Assembly (NCBI GenBank): GCA_013202495.1
Contig: JABMQQ010000099.1
Location: forward strand, 1 to 58,304
Direction of reading: 5' to 3'
Length of the DNA stretch: 58,304 nucleotides
DNA from: Fidelibacterota bacterium
Lineage (GTDB): Bacteria; Fidelibacterota; UBA8477; JABMPR01
Shown here: positions 1 to 9,083 of the stretch, piece after piece
Layout of the letters: the number at the start of each line of letters is the position of its first letter
Position numbering within the stretch: the first letter of the stretch is position 1
Program-made: the position numbers and the translations under genes
Notes under the pieces: generated by a model
What the model saw: only the letters and a program-made list of their open reading frames with translations
Told to the model about the DNA's origin: nothing
The model's database searches: none

Positions 1-352
1 AGTGGGGAGATGTTTCTTTGTTACGATATCATTCGAGATGTACCGAGGCTTAGATCTCTCTCCCGCTCCTTTACCATTTCTTCCAAAGTAAACGCTACAA
101 AACCAGCTGAACGCACTATACGAGGCTTAGAGCTGACTCTCATGCAAGGGAGTACCAAACGAAGATGACAACGTGGGATACAATGAAATTGCAGAGCGAG
201 TCTGTTTCAGGAAGCAGCTCAAGATTTCCCATCGTAGTTTGCAGAATGTAGATGGGCCTAAAGCGTTAGAGCGATAAATATTATATTGTCAAGATAACAG
301 CTTAACATGCATAGAATTGGTCGATAAAAAACCTGAGTGGAGGAATAGTCCA
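1..352. other. Gene-free leading segment
   Basis: I see no convincing open frame here. The short motif CGAGGCTTAGA occurs twice (near 44 and 120), and the right half holds an attC-like element listed separately. The segment is probably the recombination-site end of a cassette whose gene lies left of the window. Confidence 0.5.
196..273 (+). repeat. attC-like element before the first gene
   Basis: The segment starts with a 28-base stretch (196-223) that recurs with a few changes at 18659-18686. It then has GCTCAAGATTTCCC, which recurs at 10169-10182. It ends with GTAGATGGG followed by GCGTTAGAGC. CCCATC at 229-234 can pair with GATGGG at 251-256, and GTTAGAG resembles the conserved right end of integron attC sites. 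The matching left arms (CTAACAA..CCCATCTAC) are found at other junctions. This is an inference from pattern; no integron integrase is visible. Confidence 0.4.
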
Positions 353-2542
353 ATGAAAGATAAATGGATATTTAGCTTTTGGCTAACCACCCTCTTCGTG
401 GTTCAATCAGTTTCTCTAGCTCAAGGATCAATTGATTTTCATCTGCGTGGTAGGGCATTTATCGGTGAAGCTTGTGATGTTGTTGTTATTCCACCAATTG
501 CTTATGTCGGAACTCCAACAGGTCTTTTAACGGTAGATGTGAGCATGCCGGATACACTTATTCTGTTAGCACATCATTACATTGATCTTCCTGATTATAT
601 TTTTGAAGACGCCAATATTACATATGCGGAAGATGTCCTTTTCTTTGATTACGGTGGGACACTTCTCGCATTTGATGTGACCAATCCAATCCAACCGATT
701 GAAATAGCACATCATCAGTTTGCTGCACCTGCAACGCTTGGTGACATTGTGGTTAACAATGAGTATTTGTATATCGGTGATGGGGCACAAGATTCAATCA
801 GGATTGTCGAATTCACAGCTGAATCCCAATTTAACCCAATGGGAGGCTTTGCTGTGGGTGATGTCCGTGGGCTTTTTCTAGAACAAGATCGACTGTATGT
901 TGCAATTGGTTTTGGAGGGCAACTTAAAATATTTAATGTTGCTGATCCTTCTATGCCCGCTCAAATAGGTTTGTACGATGACCTGGAATTTGGAAATAAC
1001 GTTTATGTCCGAGATGGTACAGCTTATCTTGCTAACGGAACCGAAGGTCTTGTTCTGCTTGATGTAAACAATCCTTCCAATATCCAGGAACTGGGTTCGT
1101 ACGATCCCTCGACACGTGTTTATAATGCATTAAGCTATGATCACTATGCCATAACCTCCTCTCACGGTGCAGGTTTCAAAATTGTTGATGTTTCTAATCC
1201 TGCAAGTCCTGTAGAGCTGGGATTAAGCACACCTGGTGGGCGGCAATTCAACTTAGTTGAGCAGGATTTATATGTAGCCCAACCGCTAACCTATAGTTTG
1301 GATGGACTGCATAGATTTGATCTATCTGATCCCGAAAATCCTGCACGATCTGGCTCATTGGAGTTCGGACATGATTCACAAAACATCTTGGTCCATAATG
1401 ATATTATATATGTCATTGGTTATAATTTTGGTGTTCAAAGTATTGCAGATGATGGTGATTATCACCCGAATGGAATTAGTACGATTTTCTCCAGTTCGTC
1501 TGATGACCTGACCATCGTGGATGATCTTGCTGTCTTGAGCCATTTCGGTGGGTTAAAGATTTATGATTGGAGTGATCCCTTATCTCCGGTTGAGCTTTCA
1601 TCAATTAATCCCTCTTACCCTCCTCAGGAAGTAATACTGAGGGATTCCATTATATTCGTAGCATGCGGAGTCGAGGTAAGCGTGAATCAATTTCCTGGTT
1701 CCTTTGATATATATGACATCCACGACCCTGGAAATCCACAGTTACTTAGCTCAATTATCTCACCCTTGTCACCATTTTTTGAACTCCAGATTGAAGATTC
1801 CATTGCCTTTGTACTGGACCTATTTGAGGGTATAAGAATATTTGATATTTCAAATCTAACTGCTCCAGAAGAAGTAATAGTGTTAGAAGGGGACTATCGC
1901 CAATTGTTGGTCTCAGATGGGCGTCTATATGCCACGATGGACCAAGAAATTCACATTTTCGATATTGAGGGACAGGACGGGCAGTATGACATAGTTAATA
2001 CATATATACACACTGCTCCATTACGATTTATGGCAATGGATTCTGATACTCTATTTGTGACAAGTAGTAAAACTGTAATTGCACTGCAGACAGCCGATCC
2101 ATTGGAGCTCCAGATCATAGGCAATTACAGTTTGCCAGGGAGAATCGTGGCAATGGATCATCAGGGTAAAAATTTCTATTTTACAACATATAGAAAGGGA
2201 ATCTTTGTTCTTTCATACGATCCTGCTCTGGGTGTAGAACCAGGAATTAATCAAATCAATTTGCAAGGCTGCTTCATGGAAGATTTGTTTCCAAACCCTT
2301 TCAATAGCCAAATTACAATTCAGTATGAGGTTCCCCTGGAAATGAATCTAACGATAACGGTCTATGATATCCTCGGCAGACAGCTATGGACACACAAGAT
2401 GATTCAACCTCAAATTGGTAAACATATGCTTAGGTGGAATGGAATAACAAATGATGGGATTGAAGTTCCCTCGGGGGTCTACATTATCAATCTTTCCTCT
2501 ATCGCAAGTTCGGAGAGCAGAAAAGTGGTTCTGTTGAGATAG
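353..2542 (+). CDS. Secreted LVIVD-type beta-propeller protein with C-terminal sorting domain
   Basis: The 729-residue protein begins with a signal peptide (MKDKWIFSFW.. to SLAQG). The body consists of degenerate repeats of about 45 residues with the pattern 'L.I.D.S.P..P...G', typical of LVIVD or choice-of-anchor propeller repeats. The last 80 residues (from LFPNPFNSQ, then YDILGRQ, GVYIINL) form a FlgD-Ig-like/type IX secretion sorting domain. It is therefore probably exported and anchored at or released from the cell surface; the ligand is unknown. The frame is open from a TTG at 317, but GTGGAGGA at 337-344 sits 8 bases before the ATG at 353, and only that start exposes the signal peptide. 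The gene is a single-gene unit followed by a cassette-like junction. Confidence 0.85.
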   Translation: MKDKWIFSFWLTTLFVVQSVSLAQGSIDFHLRGRAFIGEACDVVVIPPIAYVGTPTGLLTVDVSMPDTLILLAHHYIDLPDYIFEDANITYAEDVLFFDYGGTLLAFDVTNPIQPIEIAHHQFAAPATLGDIVVNNEYLYIGDGAQDSIRIVEFTAESQFNPMGGFAVGDVRGLFLEQDRLYVAIGFGGQLKIFNVADPSMPAQIGLYDDLEFGNNVYVRDGTAYLANGTEGLVLLDVNNPSNIQELGSYDPSTRVYNALSYDHYAITSSHGAGFKIVDVSNPASPVELGLSTPGGRQFNLVEQDLYVAQPLTYSLDGLHRFDLSDPENPARSGSLEFGHDSQNILVHNDIIYVIGYNFGVQSIADDGDYHPNGISTIFSSSSDDLTIVDDLAVLSHFGGLKIYDWSDPLSPVELSSINPSYPPQEVILRDSIIFVACGVEVSVNQFPGSFDIYDIHDPGNPQLLSSIISPLSPFFELQIEDSIAFVLDLFEGIRIFDISNLTAPEEVIVLEGDYRQLLVSDGRLYATMDQEIHIFDIEGQDGQYDIVNTYIHTAPLRFMAMDSDTLFVTSSKTVIALQTADPLELQIIGNYSLPGRIVAMDHQGKNFYFTTYRKGIFVLSYDPALGVEPGINQINLQGCFMEDLFPNPFNSQITIQYEVPLEMNLTITVYDILGRQLWTHKMIQPQIGKHMLRWNGITNDGIEVPSGVYIINLSSIASSESRKVVLLR

Positions 2543-2546
2543 TAAA

Positions 2547-2670
2547 GCGCTCTAACAACGGCCAGTCTTCGTTGCAATGGAACTAGGACTTGTACCTGTC
2601 TGTGCTGATACAGCTACGACAGGTAAACTTACCCCGCTTAGTGGGACGAGGGTATTAACCACGCGAGGAC
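2547..2670 (+). repeat. Cassette-junction-like sequence with stem-loop
   Basis: After the stop codon comes GCGCTCTAACAACGG, the complement of the GTTAGAGC at 265-272 on the other side of the gene. A stem-loop follows at 2594-2624: ACCTGTC pairs with GACAGGT, with an inner GCTG/CAGC stem. The tail TTAGTGGGA recurs at 4980-4988 after the helix-hairpin-helix gene. Folding arms plus a CTAAC core resemble an attC site, but a clear right-hand GTT core is missing, so it may be decayed. Confidence 0.35.
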
Positions 2671-2674
2671 GCAA

Positions 2675-3100
2675 ATGTTTAGAAAAAGTATACTCCTATT
2701 GCAGATATTCATGATTGTTAGTCTGAACGCATGCCTGCTTTCCACAACATTCATGCTAGACAAGGCTCCACCTGATACTGTATGGGACCCAGACTTTGAG
2801 ACTGGTTTAATTTTTGAATCAAATAAACCAAAGGGTAAGCTAATACGACATGGTCCTCAAGTCACTATTCGTGAATTTCTAACAAGGAAGATCGTTTATG
2901 ATGAAGAGGTAAAATGGCATACCAACACTTCAATTGCTTTAGCCCCGGGTAAGTATATCATAGATTTCTATGTCAAATATTTGGGTGTTCACATCTGGAA
3001 ATATAAGGGTTTTTTTATAGTTGATGAAACTGCCCCAACGCACTTGATTTTAGAGACACCATTATTAGTTACATCCAAACCTAAGGTTGTCTTTAGGTAG
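2675..3100 (+). CDS. Small hypothetical lipoprotein
   Basis: The 141-residue protein has a lipoprotein signal: MFRKSILLLQIFMIVS then LNAC, so Cys20 would be lipidated. The mature part is beta-rich with no family I recognise; the stretch YVKYLGVHIWKYKGFF may be a strand pair of an Ig-like sandwich. GCGAGGACGC just before the ATG is a usable RBS. It stands alone between two cassette-like junctions, so neighbours do not help to predict a role. Confidence 0.65.
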   Translation: MFRKSILLLQIFMIVSLNACLLSTTFMLDKAPPDTVWDPDFETGLIFESNKPKGKLIRHGPQVTIREFLTRKIVYDEEVKWHTNTSIALAPGKYIIDFYVKYLGVHIWKYKGFFIVDETAPTHLILETPLLVTSKPKVVFR

Positions 3101-3110
3101 ACCCCACTGA

Positions 3111-3133
3111 TGGCTAACAAAGACCCATCTACG
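3111..3133 (+). repeat. attC-like left arm
   Basis: The sequence TGGCTAACAAAGACCCATCTACG is close to the junction at 4182-4203 and complementary to GTAGATGGGCTTAAAGAGTTAG at 7193-7214 apart from a small loop. It looks like the R''/L'' arm of an attC-type recombination site. No good right arm follows before the next gene. Confidence 0.4.
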
Positions 3134-3299
3134 TTCTTACTGAGCTTCCTGGCTTCGATTTACTCAATCTACGCCAAGGCAAGCGATGAACAGGCCAGTG
3201 GAAATTATGATTGAAAACCAAAACATGAAGCAGTTTACCTCTGGACTTGTGCAGTCGAAGCCAGATGGCACAGATCCAGGCAGGATAGGGATATTAAAA

Positions 3300-4172
3300 A
3301 TGAATGCAGTTGGAATATTAAAACTGATGGTAGCCTTCATATGCTGTACCGTAATATTTATGTGCGGTGTTGAAAAAATTATTCAGCCAACCTCGATCCA
3401 ACCAGAGATACTTGAACCAAATTCATCTACATCCATGAAATGGGGTAATAGAAGGCTAATTGTTAAATGGCAGGGCGTAGAACGTGATTCAATAAATTTG
3501 TCATTGATGTATCACCAAACCCACATATTGACTCTATCAGAAAATATAGCTAATTCAGGTTCAACTCAAGTGAAACTACCACTATACCCCCCAGAGAGAA
3601 TGGGGCTTCATTACCGCATCAGTATCTTGAATGAAGAGGTTCCCATTTTCAGTGAACCATTTTCTATAGATCCTTGGACAGTGCCCGAAATATCCTCCGT
3701 AGTTGAGCTGAGCCAGGGGACTGAATATTTATACAGATGGGACTATGGAAGAGAGCAATACAGCTATTTCAATCACGTAGTTAAGGGTGATTCAGTTGTA
3801 GATGGCAAGACTTACAAAATTCTAGAAGTAAATGGCAATTATGTTGAATTGGTCAGGGTAGACACAAATAGTTATTTTAGGCTTTATGAAGGTGAAGACT
3901 ATGAGGTTTTCAACTTTTCCTGGCACGGTCAAGTAAATGAGGATGTAAGCGTAACATCAGTATCAAATCTAAATGTTTTCGGCAACGCGTTTGATGGCAT
4001 CCAAATCGACCGTAGGTATAGTGGCATCGAGCCTAACTACAGTATTAATGAATATGTACGAGGCTTTGGTCTAATTCATGATTCTAGAGCAAATTATACG
4101 ATTGAAATACAATTGGTTGCTTTCACCATGGATGGAATCATTTATGGCGATACTACAAGATATGTAGATTGA
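3300..4172 (+). CDS. Hypothetical lipoprotein
   Basis: The frame is open from 3186, but the first 38 codons look non-coding and the ATG at 3300 begins a lipoprotein signal: MNAVGILKLMVAFICC, then FMCG with Cys24 as the lipidated residue. AGGG at 3287-3290 gives a weak RBS. The 290-residue product has an N-terminal Ig-like region and then a beta-rich region rich in Tyr and Trp, as in many FCB surface lipoproteins. I do not recognise a family. It is probably inserted in the outer membrane inner or outer leaflet; that is inference from the lipobox only. Confidence 0.65.
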   Translation: MNAVGILKLMVAFICCTVIFMCGVEKIIQPTSIQPEILEPNSSTSMKWGNRRLIVKWQGVERDSINLSLMYHQTHILTLSENIANSGSTQVKLPLYPPERMGLHYRISILNEEVPIFSEPFSIDPWTVPEISSVVELSQGTEYLYRWDYGREQYSYFNHVVKGDSVVDGKTYKILEVNGNYVELVRVDTNSYFRLYEGEDYEVFNFSWHGQVNEDVSVTSVSNLNVFGNAFDGIQIDRRYSGIEPNYSINEYVRGFGLIHDSRANYTIEIQLVAFTMDGIIYGDTTRYVD

Positions 4173-4181
4173 CTACAAGAT

Positions 4182-4223
4182 GCCTAACAATGGCTCATCT
4201 ACGCTCGGGCTGAGCCTTGTTGG
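4182..4223 (+). repeat. Compact attC-like palindrome
   Basis: CCTAACAA plus GGCTCA is followed, after a 13-base spacer, by TGAGCC plus TTGTTGG. The two halves fold into an imperfect hairpin with conserved AAC and GTT ends, the layout of an integron attC site (R'', L'', L', R'). It starts 10 bases after the preceding stop codon. This is the best preserved candidate in the array, although the right core GTTGGAA departs from the GTTRRRY consensus in its last base. Confidence 0.5.
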
Positions 4224-4255
4224 AAGGTCCATGGTATTAACAAATGGAGGATATA

Positions 4256-4918
4256 GTGGTAGCACAATACCATCTTGATCCTAAAAAGTACTCACTGGAA
4301 AAATTCCGAATCAGTCTGGAATCACGAGAAATGATTCCCAGTCGCCACATGTTGAAGAATAACCTTAAACAATATTTTGACATTCTAAGATCATCTGGAA
4401 TCAAGAATATCTCAGAACTTTTGGCGGTTTTAGGATCAAAACCCAAAATTGCAGCATTTGCCGAGAAAACTGGAATCACTGTCGAATACTTGACAATTCT
4501 AAGACGGGAAGCCAATAGCTATTTCCCAACTCATGTGAAACTTTCAAGATTTATTGGCGTGGATAAAGCGTTGGTCTTGAAGCTAGAAGAACAGGGTATC
4601 ACATCTACAAAGAAATTATTTGATCTGGCTGCAAACCGAGAACAACTATCTGCTTTTCTAAAAGTAAGTGGTCTTTTACCGGAAGATTTGTCTGAACTAA
4701 TAAGTTTGTCAGATTTAAGCAGGCTGTATGGAGTTGGACCTGCATTCGCAGGGATGTTGTACGAAGCAGGTATCGACTCAGTCATGACACTTATGAAATT
4801 TACCGGGGAAGAAATTCGAACCATGTATGAGGAAAAAACTAAACGGACTGCGGATTTCACGTCACGAGATATAAATTTTACGCTTGAAATTGCTAAGGAA
4901 CTTGAAGCGGTGAAATAA
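4256..4918 (+). CDS. Helix-hairpin-helix protein, DUF4332-like
   Basis: The protein of about 220 residues is alpha-helical with pairs of helix-hairpin-helix motifs (FIGVDKALVLKLEEQGI near residue 98 and LYGVGPAFAGMLYEAGI near 160), as in DUF4332 proteins related to the HhH repeats of DNA-binding enzymes. There is no nuclease motif and no signal peptide, so it is probably cytoplasmic and may bind DNA. An ATG at 4244 is in frame, but GGAGG at 4246-4250 lies inside that reading and 5 bases before the GTG at 4256, so I prefer the GTG start. Confidence 0.7.
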   Translation: MVAQYHLDPKKYSLEKFRISLESREMIPSRHMLKNNLKQYFDILRSSGIKNISELLAVLGSKPKIAAFAEKTGITVEYLTILRREANSYFPTHVKLSRFIGVDKALVLKLEEQGITSTKKLFDLAANREQLSAFLKVSGLLPEDLSELISLSDLSRLYGVGPAFAGMLYEAGIDSVMTLMKFTGEEIRTMYEEKTKRTADFTSRDINFTLEIAKELEAVK

Positions 4919-5048
4919 TCCATTGTATTACAAAAAACCAAAATGCGCTGAAACAGCTAGAACAGACAAGCATATCCTGTTAGTGGGAGTTATCACGTTA
5001 CATGCAATATTGGTTTAACTGTTCATGAAATGATATGCTAAGTAAAAT

Positions 5049-5798
5049 ATGATGAAACGACTGGCACAAATATTTGCTGCATTAATTCTACTTATTTTCT
5101 CAATTCCTGGAAACAGTACTGAGCAAGTTGAACCCATTAGTCTGCGGTATTTGGGACATTCTGCTTTTCTCATTACCACATCATCAGGTACTCGCATCCT
5201 CACAGATCCGGTAGAGTTTAAAGGATATACAATGCCACCTGGGATAGAAGCGGATATCGTGACCATATCACATGAGCATATCGATCACAACAACACCAGT
5301 TCCCTTGCACCTGATTTCACGAGTCTAAGCGGTTGTCACCCAGGGAATCAAAAGATCAGTTGCATCGACACCACATTGAATGACGTTCAGATATTTAATG
5401 TTGCCTCATACCATGGTCCCGGTCATCATGGGTTCAATTCCATCTTTATCCTGGAAATTGAGGGCATACGCATTGCCCATCTAGGCGATATTGGTACTGT
5501 ATTGTCTGAGGAACAAATTTTGGAAATTGGATCAATAGATATTCTTCTCATTCCAGTAGGGGGAAAGTTTACAATTCCACTTGATGTTGCTGATTCGATT
5601 GTCTCCCAACTATGTGATGGGAGCATTATAATACCAATGCACTATAGAACTGAAGAGTTCGTCTCTCTGCCACACTCAGCAGAAGACTTTTTACAAGGGA
5701 AAGACAATGTGGTACGTACTCATCAGACCACAATAATGATATCTCCCTTATCAATTGACGAAAAAAATATGTACTACAAAATGGAATACAAAGACTGA
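5049..5798 (+). CDS. Exported metallo-beta-lactamase-fold hydrolase (UlaG-like)
   Basis: The 249-residue protein has an N-terminal hydrophobic signal (LAQIFAALILLIFS). It carries the motifs of the metallo-beta-lactamase fold, UlaG-like branch: YLGHSAFLI near 34-42, the metal-binding HEHIDH at 75-80, HLGD at 144-147 and a late PMHY. These ligands would bind one or two metal ions in a hydrolytic site; the substrate cannot be told. The signal suggests a periplasmic location, unusual for UlaG-like enzymes, which are mostly cytoplasmic. It lies alone in the array without operon partners. Confidence 0.8.
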   Translation: MMKRLAQIFAALILLIFSIPGNSTEQVEPISLRYLGHSAFLITTSSGTRILTDPVEFKGYTMPPGIEADIVTISHEHIDHNNTSSLAPDFTSLSGCHPGNQKISCIDTTLNDVQIFNVASYHGPGHHGFNSIFILEIEGIRIAHLGDIGTVLSEEQILEIGSIDILLIPVGGKFTIPLDVADSIVSQLCDGSIIIPMHYRTEEFVSLPHSAEDFLQGKDNVVRTHQTTIMISPLSIDEKNMYYKMEYKD

Positions 5799-5883
5799 GT
5801 TCTGCAATCTAATTGGATGGCAACGATGGAAATAAAAAATATGCCTAATGCATTGTACCAACTTTAACATATAGGGGGCGAAA

Positions 5884-6279
5884 ATGAGTAGATATTTTAT
5901 CATTAGTATATCGGGTGGAATACTATTTGGTGTACTTGATGTGGTGGTGAATGCCAACCCCATAGCACAAAAACTGTATGCAGCATATAAACCAATCATG
6001 CGAACAAGAATTAGCCCCACACTTGGAACATTGATCGATTTAGCATATGGCTTTATTCTTGCAGGTATATTTTTATTGCTAATCCAGAGCTTGCCTGGTG
6101 ATACTGGCGTCCTAAAAGGACTAAGCTATGGTTTGTTGATATGGTTTTTTAGAGTGGTAATGTATGGTGCAACGCAATACGTCATGTTCAATATCAGCCT
6201 CTCACTACTCTTCTATATTATTGTTTCAGGTCTATTGGAGATGATGATTATCGGGGTGTTCTTCGGAATAACTTTATAG
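5884..6279 (+). CDS. Small integral membrane protein
   Basis: This 131-residue protein has four hydrophobic segments (about 5-20, 50-72, 76-98, 106-130), so it should span the inner membrane four times. A G-rich RBS (GGGGGCG) ends 4 bases before the ATG. There is no recognisable family. It is a single-gene unit between the metallo-beta-lactamase-fold gene and the LamG gene, with junctions under 90 bases. Confidence 0.65.
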   Translation: MSRYFIISISGGILFGVLDVVVNANPIAQKLYAAYKPIMRTRISPTLGTLIDLAYGFILAGIFLLLIQSLPGDTGVLKGLSYGLLIWFFRVVMYGATQYVMFNISLSLLFYIIVSGLLEMMIIGVFFGITL

Positions 6280-6339
6280 CAATGAATGGCAATATCTTAT
6301 AAGTTCTTATTAGGATAAATCTCGACTAAGGAGCTCAAA

Positions 6340-7161
6340 ATGAAAAAATGTAAACTGTCAATTCTTTTACTGGTTCTTGTTGTGCCTCTACTATCGCAAA
6401 ATCGCGTGCTCATACTCGACGGGGACGGTGATTACATTTCATTACCAAATGCCATAATCGATGGCAGTAATTTTTCAATTGAAGCATGGTATAGAGTTGA
6501 GGGAGTTGGTGGAGGAACTGAAGGCCAGAACCTAATATTTAGTCAAAGATCACAGAATATCGGATGCTACAACAGCGCAATTATTTTACTGGCCAAAGTA
6601 AGAGAGTCGTTCCCATATGCCTATTTTAGTGTACGGACTGATCAGTCGTGTTCTCAGGCACTAATGACTGATCCCGCGGACTTAAATGAGTGGCATCACA
6701 TAGTAGCCACACTCAGCTATGGGATACAAAAAATATTCATTGATGGAAATCTCGTAGCTGCAACCCTCAATTCTCAGGAGGGTAGTTATGCCACGAATCT
6801 TACGACGATTGAAATTGGTCGTCATTTCCAGGATAATATTACCTATGGTTATTTTAACGGAGCAATTGATGAGTTGCGGGTTTGGGATTATGGCTTGTCT
6901 GAGGATGAAATAAAATCCAGAATGTTTAATCCTCTAACTGGTAATGAAGTAGGACTCCTTGCATATTGGAATTTTGAAGGGGGCTCAGCTGTTGATGTAT
7001 CACAGCATGGTCATGATGGCCAACTCATTGGGGATGCAACAACGATTGAGGAAGCATTACCTTCAGGTGAATTGTATCAATGGGGAGACTTGAACCACGA
7101 TGGTCAAATAAGTGTTAGTGATGTGATCGTGCTGATTAATCATATTTTAGGACTTGACTAA
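6340..7161 (+). CDS. Secreted LamG-domain protein with dockerin-like tail
   Basis: The 273-residue protein has a signal peptide (MKKCKLSILLLVLVVPLLSQ). A LamG/concanavalin-like lectin domain covers about 25-225, with FSIEAWYR, WHHIVATL, IDGNLVA and the closing IDELRVWDYGLS. Residues about 249-273 (GDLNHDGQISVSDVIVLINH) form one calcium-binding dockerin-type repeat, which ends many FCB exported proteins. It probably binds a glycan or protein outside the cell. AAGGAG lies 6 bases before the ATG. It could also be the lectin remnant of a larger surface protein, but the ends look complete. Confidence 0.8.
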   Translation: MKKCKLSILLLVLVVPLLSQNRVLILDGDGDYISLPNAIIDGSNFSIEAWYRVEGVGGGTEGQNLIFSQRSQNIGCYNSAIILLAKVRESFPYAYFSVRTDQSCSQALMTDPADLNEWHHIVATLSYGIQKIFIDGNLVAATLNSQEGSYATNLTTIEIGRHFQDNITYGYFNGAIDELRVWDYGLSEDEIKSRMFNPLTGNEVGLLAYWNFEGGSAVDVSQHGHDGQLIGDATTIEEALPSGELYQWGDLNHDGQISVSDVIVLINHILGLD

Positions 7162-7192
7162 AATTGAACTCAAACTGACTAAATGTTACAGG

Positions 7193-7216
7193 GTAGATGG
7201 GCTTAAAGAGTTAGAT
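7193..7216 (+). repeat. attC-like right arm
   Basis: GTAGATGGGCTTAAAG then AGTTAGAT closely matches the element ending at 273. GTTAGAT at 7210-7216 fits the GTTRRRY core of integron attC right ends. It pairs on paper with the left arms at 3111 and 4182. It separates the LamG gene from the membrane-protein gene. Confidence 0.4.
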
Positions 7217-7250
7217 ATGCAACATTTAGCAGAGTCTGCAGGAGCAAAAT

Positions 7251-7901
7251 ATGGAAAGCATAGACAACAATAATGCTCGTCGAGCCGGGTTATGGGCATC
7301 AACGTATGCTGGAGTGCTGGGTGTAATCTATCTCCTTGTCTTAGTTATCTATATTTTTGCTGAAGGCTTTACACTCCCACCTGGTCCATTCGTGCAATTG
7401 GCCGCAGGCATCATCACTTTTCTTATTGCGCCAGGACTTGTTGTCTTGTTTACAGCTATACGGTTTGTGAATGAGAAAGATAACAAGATGCTCGGATCAT
7501 TGGGTGTCAGCTTTACCATTTTATTTGCCGTAACCGTAAGCATCAATCGCTTTGTTCAACTCACCGTGATCCAACAAAGTCTACCAGACATACCGGCAGA
7601 TTTGATACGCTTCTTGCCTTACGGGGACGGCTCGATTATGCTAGCTATGGAAGTATTGGGCTGGGGTTTCTTCTCTTCGCTGGCCTTCTTGTCTGTCGCA
7701 CCACTTTTCTCAAATTCCCCACTCAATAAAGCAATCCGCTATTTATGTGTTCTGTACGCCATCCTCTCATTTGGAAGCGTTATTAGTTTTGCCACCAACA
7801 TTTTTATTCCCACCGGGCCTCTAGCCTGGGGTCCAATTCTGCTAGCGCTATCCATTCTTCTGTTTCTTCATTTTCGTGATATAAATAAACAAATAACTTG
7901 A
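7251..7901 (+). CDS. Polytopic membrane protein (DUF4386-like)
   Basis: This 216-residue protein has six hydrophobic segments separated by short loops and starts with the polar stretch MESIDNNNARRAGLWAS. The length and topology resemble DUF4386 family proteins of unknown function; the assignment is tentative because no diagnostic motif is visible. GGAGC lies 6 bases before the ATG. It is a solitary gene, followed after 57 bases by a lipoprotein gene. Confidence 0.65.
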   Translation: MESIDNNNARRAGLWASTYAGVLGVIYLLVLVIYIFAEGFTLPPGPFVQLAAGIITFLIAPGLVVLFTAIRFVNEKDNKMLGSLGVSFTILFAVTVSINRFVQLTVIQQSLPDIPADLIRFLPYGDGSIMLAMEVLGWGFFSSLAFLSVAPLFSNSPLNKAIRYLCVLYAILSFGSVISFATNIFIPTGPLAWGPILLALSILLFLHFRDINKQIT

Positions 7902-7958
7902 TGTAATAACAGAATTGGATCGCCCCATGCGTTCTAAAGACTAAATGGGAGAGAGCAG

Positions 7959-8459
7959 ATGAAGATTCCTGATACACCCAGATTCTCCACGTGGGCGCTA
8001 CTCCTTCCTGCTGTCTTGATTTTCGTGATATTTTCCTGTGATCTATTTAATACAGAGGAAGAGGTAGCTGAGGATCCATACTTTTCCATAGAGGATGAAT
8101 TTACCTTCTATCTCACTACCACTTCTCCCATACGACCCGAGATCCACTGGCCAACTTATGCATTGTGGATATATTCGGATTCGATCTTCAGCACTATGAG
8201 TACAATGATCGGCTTGACCACCAGTTATCCTGGCTCAAATATCTCAATATCCATAGATAGCTTCATTCAGCCACAAGGATTTAGTCTTCCTGCGTTCGGA
8301 CCAGCTCTGGGACTTGAGAATATTGAATTCTCGGAAGGAACCCATCGTCTGATTTTTCTAAATGGCAATGTTGAAAACATCTTTGAGTACAGTGCTCAAG
8401 ACTCATCCATCGAATTTACGCCGATTGTGAGCTCATTCATTGCTCTCCGGACCGAGTAG
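7959..8459 (+). CDS. Hypothetical lipoprotein; 3' end duplicated downstream
   Basis: The protein has 166 residues. A hydrophobic stretch (WALLLPAVLIFVIFS) precedes Cys28, so it should be a lipoprotein; the mature part is acidic at first (EEEVAEDP) and beta-rich afterwards. No family is recognised. GGGAGAG precedes the ATG at a normal distance. The last 14 codons and the 3' flank (8418-8531) recur at 9084-9195, where they form the tail of a lost paralogous gene. Confidence 0.65.
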   Translation: MKIPDTPRFSTWALLLPAVLIFVIFSCDLFNTEEEVAEDPYFSIEDEFTFYLTTTSPIRPEIHWPTYALWIYSDSIFSTMSTMIGLTTSYPGSNISISIDSFIQPQGFSLPAFGPALGLENIEFSEGTHRLIFLNGNVENIFEYSAQDSSIEFTPIVSSFIALRTE

Positions 8460-8531
8460 AGGTAGCCACATAACACGCACCCACTAGTGACAGAGATTTG
8501 GGGTATATTTGGGCAAGCCAGACTACGCCCT
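8418..8531 (+). repeat. Direct repeat copy 1 (gene tail plus 3' flank)
   Basis: This stretch holds the last codons of the lipoprotein gene (TPIVSSFIALRTE) and about 72 bases of 3' flank, ending AGCCAGACTACGCCCT. The copy at 9084-9195 is clearly homologous over its whole length with scattered substitutions. Two cassettes with related gene ends and related junctions, or a segmental duplication, would explain it. Confidence 0.75.
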
Positions 8532-8635
8532 ATGGTTACATACTGGTGAACCTGTCTGCCTGACTGAGAAACTACAAAAGGCATGCACACTCCATAAGAA
8601 CTGTGCAGACATAAAATAAATTGAAGGATCTAATA

Positions 8636-9025
8636 ATGCCAAATCGCAAAGATTCTACTGAGTTCAACCAAGTTGCTCAGGCTGAACATGCACTCGCAGA
8701 GGCACATCTCAGATTGGATATAGACGCCATAGACAATTTGTTACATGCTGATTATACAATAGTCCAACCTGGGGGAAGAGTTGAAACTAAAGCTGATGTT
8801 TTAGCATCATATCGGGCAGATAAAAGATTTTGGAGTGTTGCTAGAACTGACCAATTAGATATTCGTTTTTATGGAGATACAGCGGTTGTTGTCGGTCGTT
8901 GGAAGGCAAATGGCAAAAATGGAGAAGAACAATTTGACTACTCTTCGCGTTTTTTGTCCATATGGATAAAAGAGGGTAGTCAGTGGAAAAATGTAGCATT
9001 TCAGTCTACAGATATTGATAGTTAA
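8636..9025 (+). CDS. SnoaL/NTF2-like protein (DUF4440-type)
   Basis: The 129-residue protein fits the NTF2-like fold: an N-terminal helix (EHALAEAHLRLDIDAIDNLL), the motif HADYTIVQPGGRVETKADVL, then the strands IRFYGDTAVVVGRW and FLSIWIKEGSQW. The arrangement is that of SnoaL-like/DUF4440 proteins, which serve as small-molecule isomerases, hydrolases or ligand binders. It has no signal peptide. A start at TTG 8621 is possible, but AAGGA at 8624-8628 ends 7 bases before the ATG at 8636. NTF2-like proteins are common integron cassette cargo, in agreement with the surroundings. Confidence 0.8.
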   Translation: MPNRKDSTEFNQVAQAEHALAEAHLRLDIDAIDNLLHADYTIVQPGGRVETKADVLASYRADKRFWSVARTDQLDIRFYGDTAVVVGRWKANGKNGEEQFDYSSRFLSIWIKEGSQWKNVAFQSTDIDS

Positions 9026-9083
9026 TACACGAATACATGCTTGGGAAACAGTTTTTCACTTTTCTAAGTCCTGCCTCGTTGAG

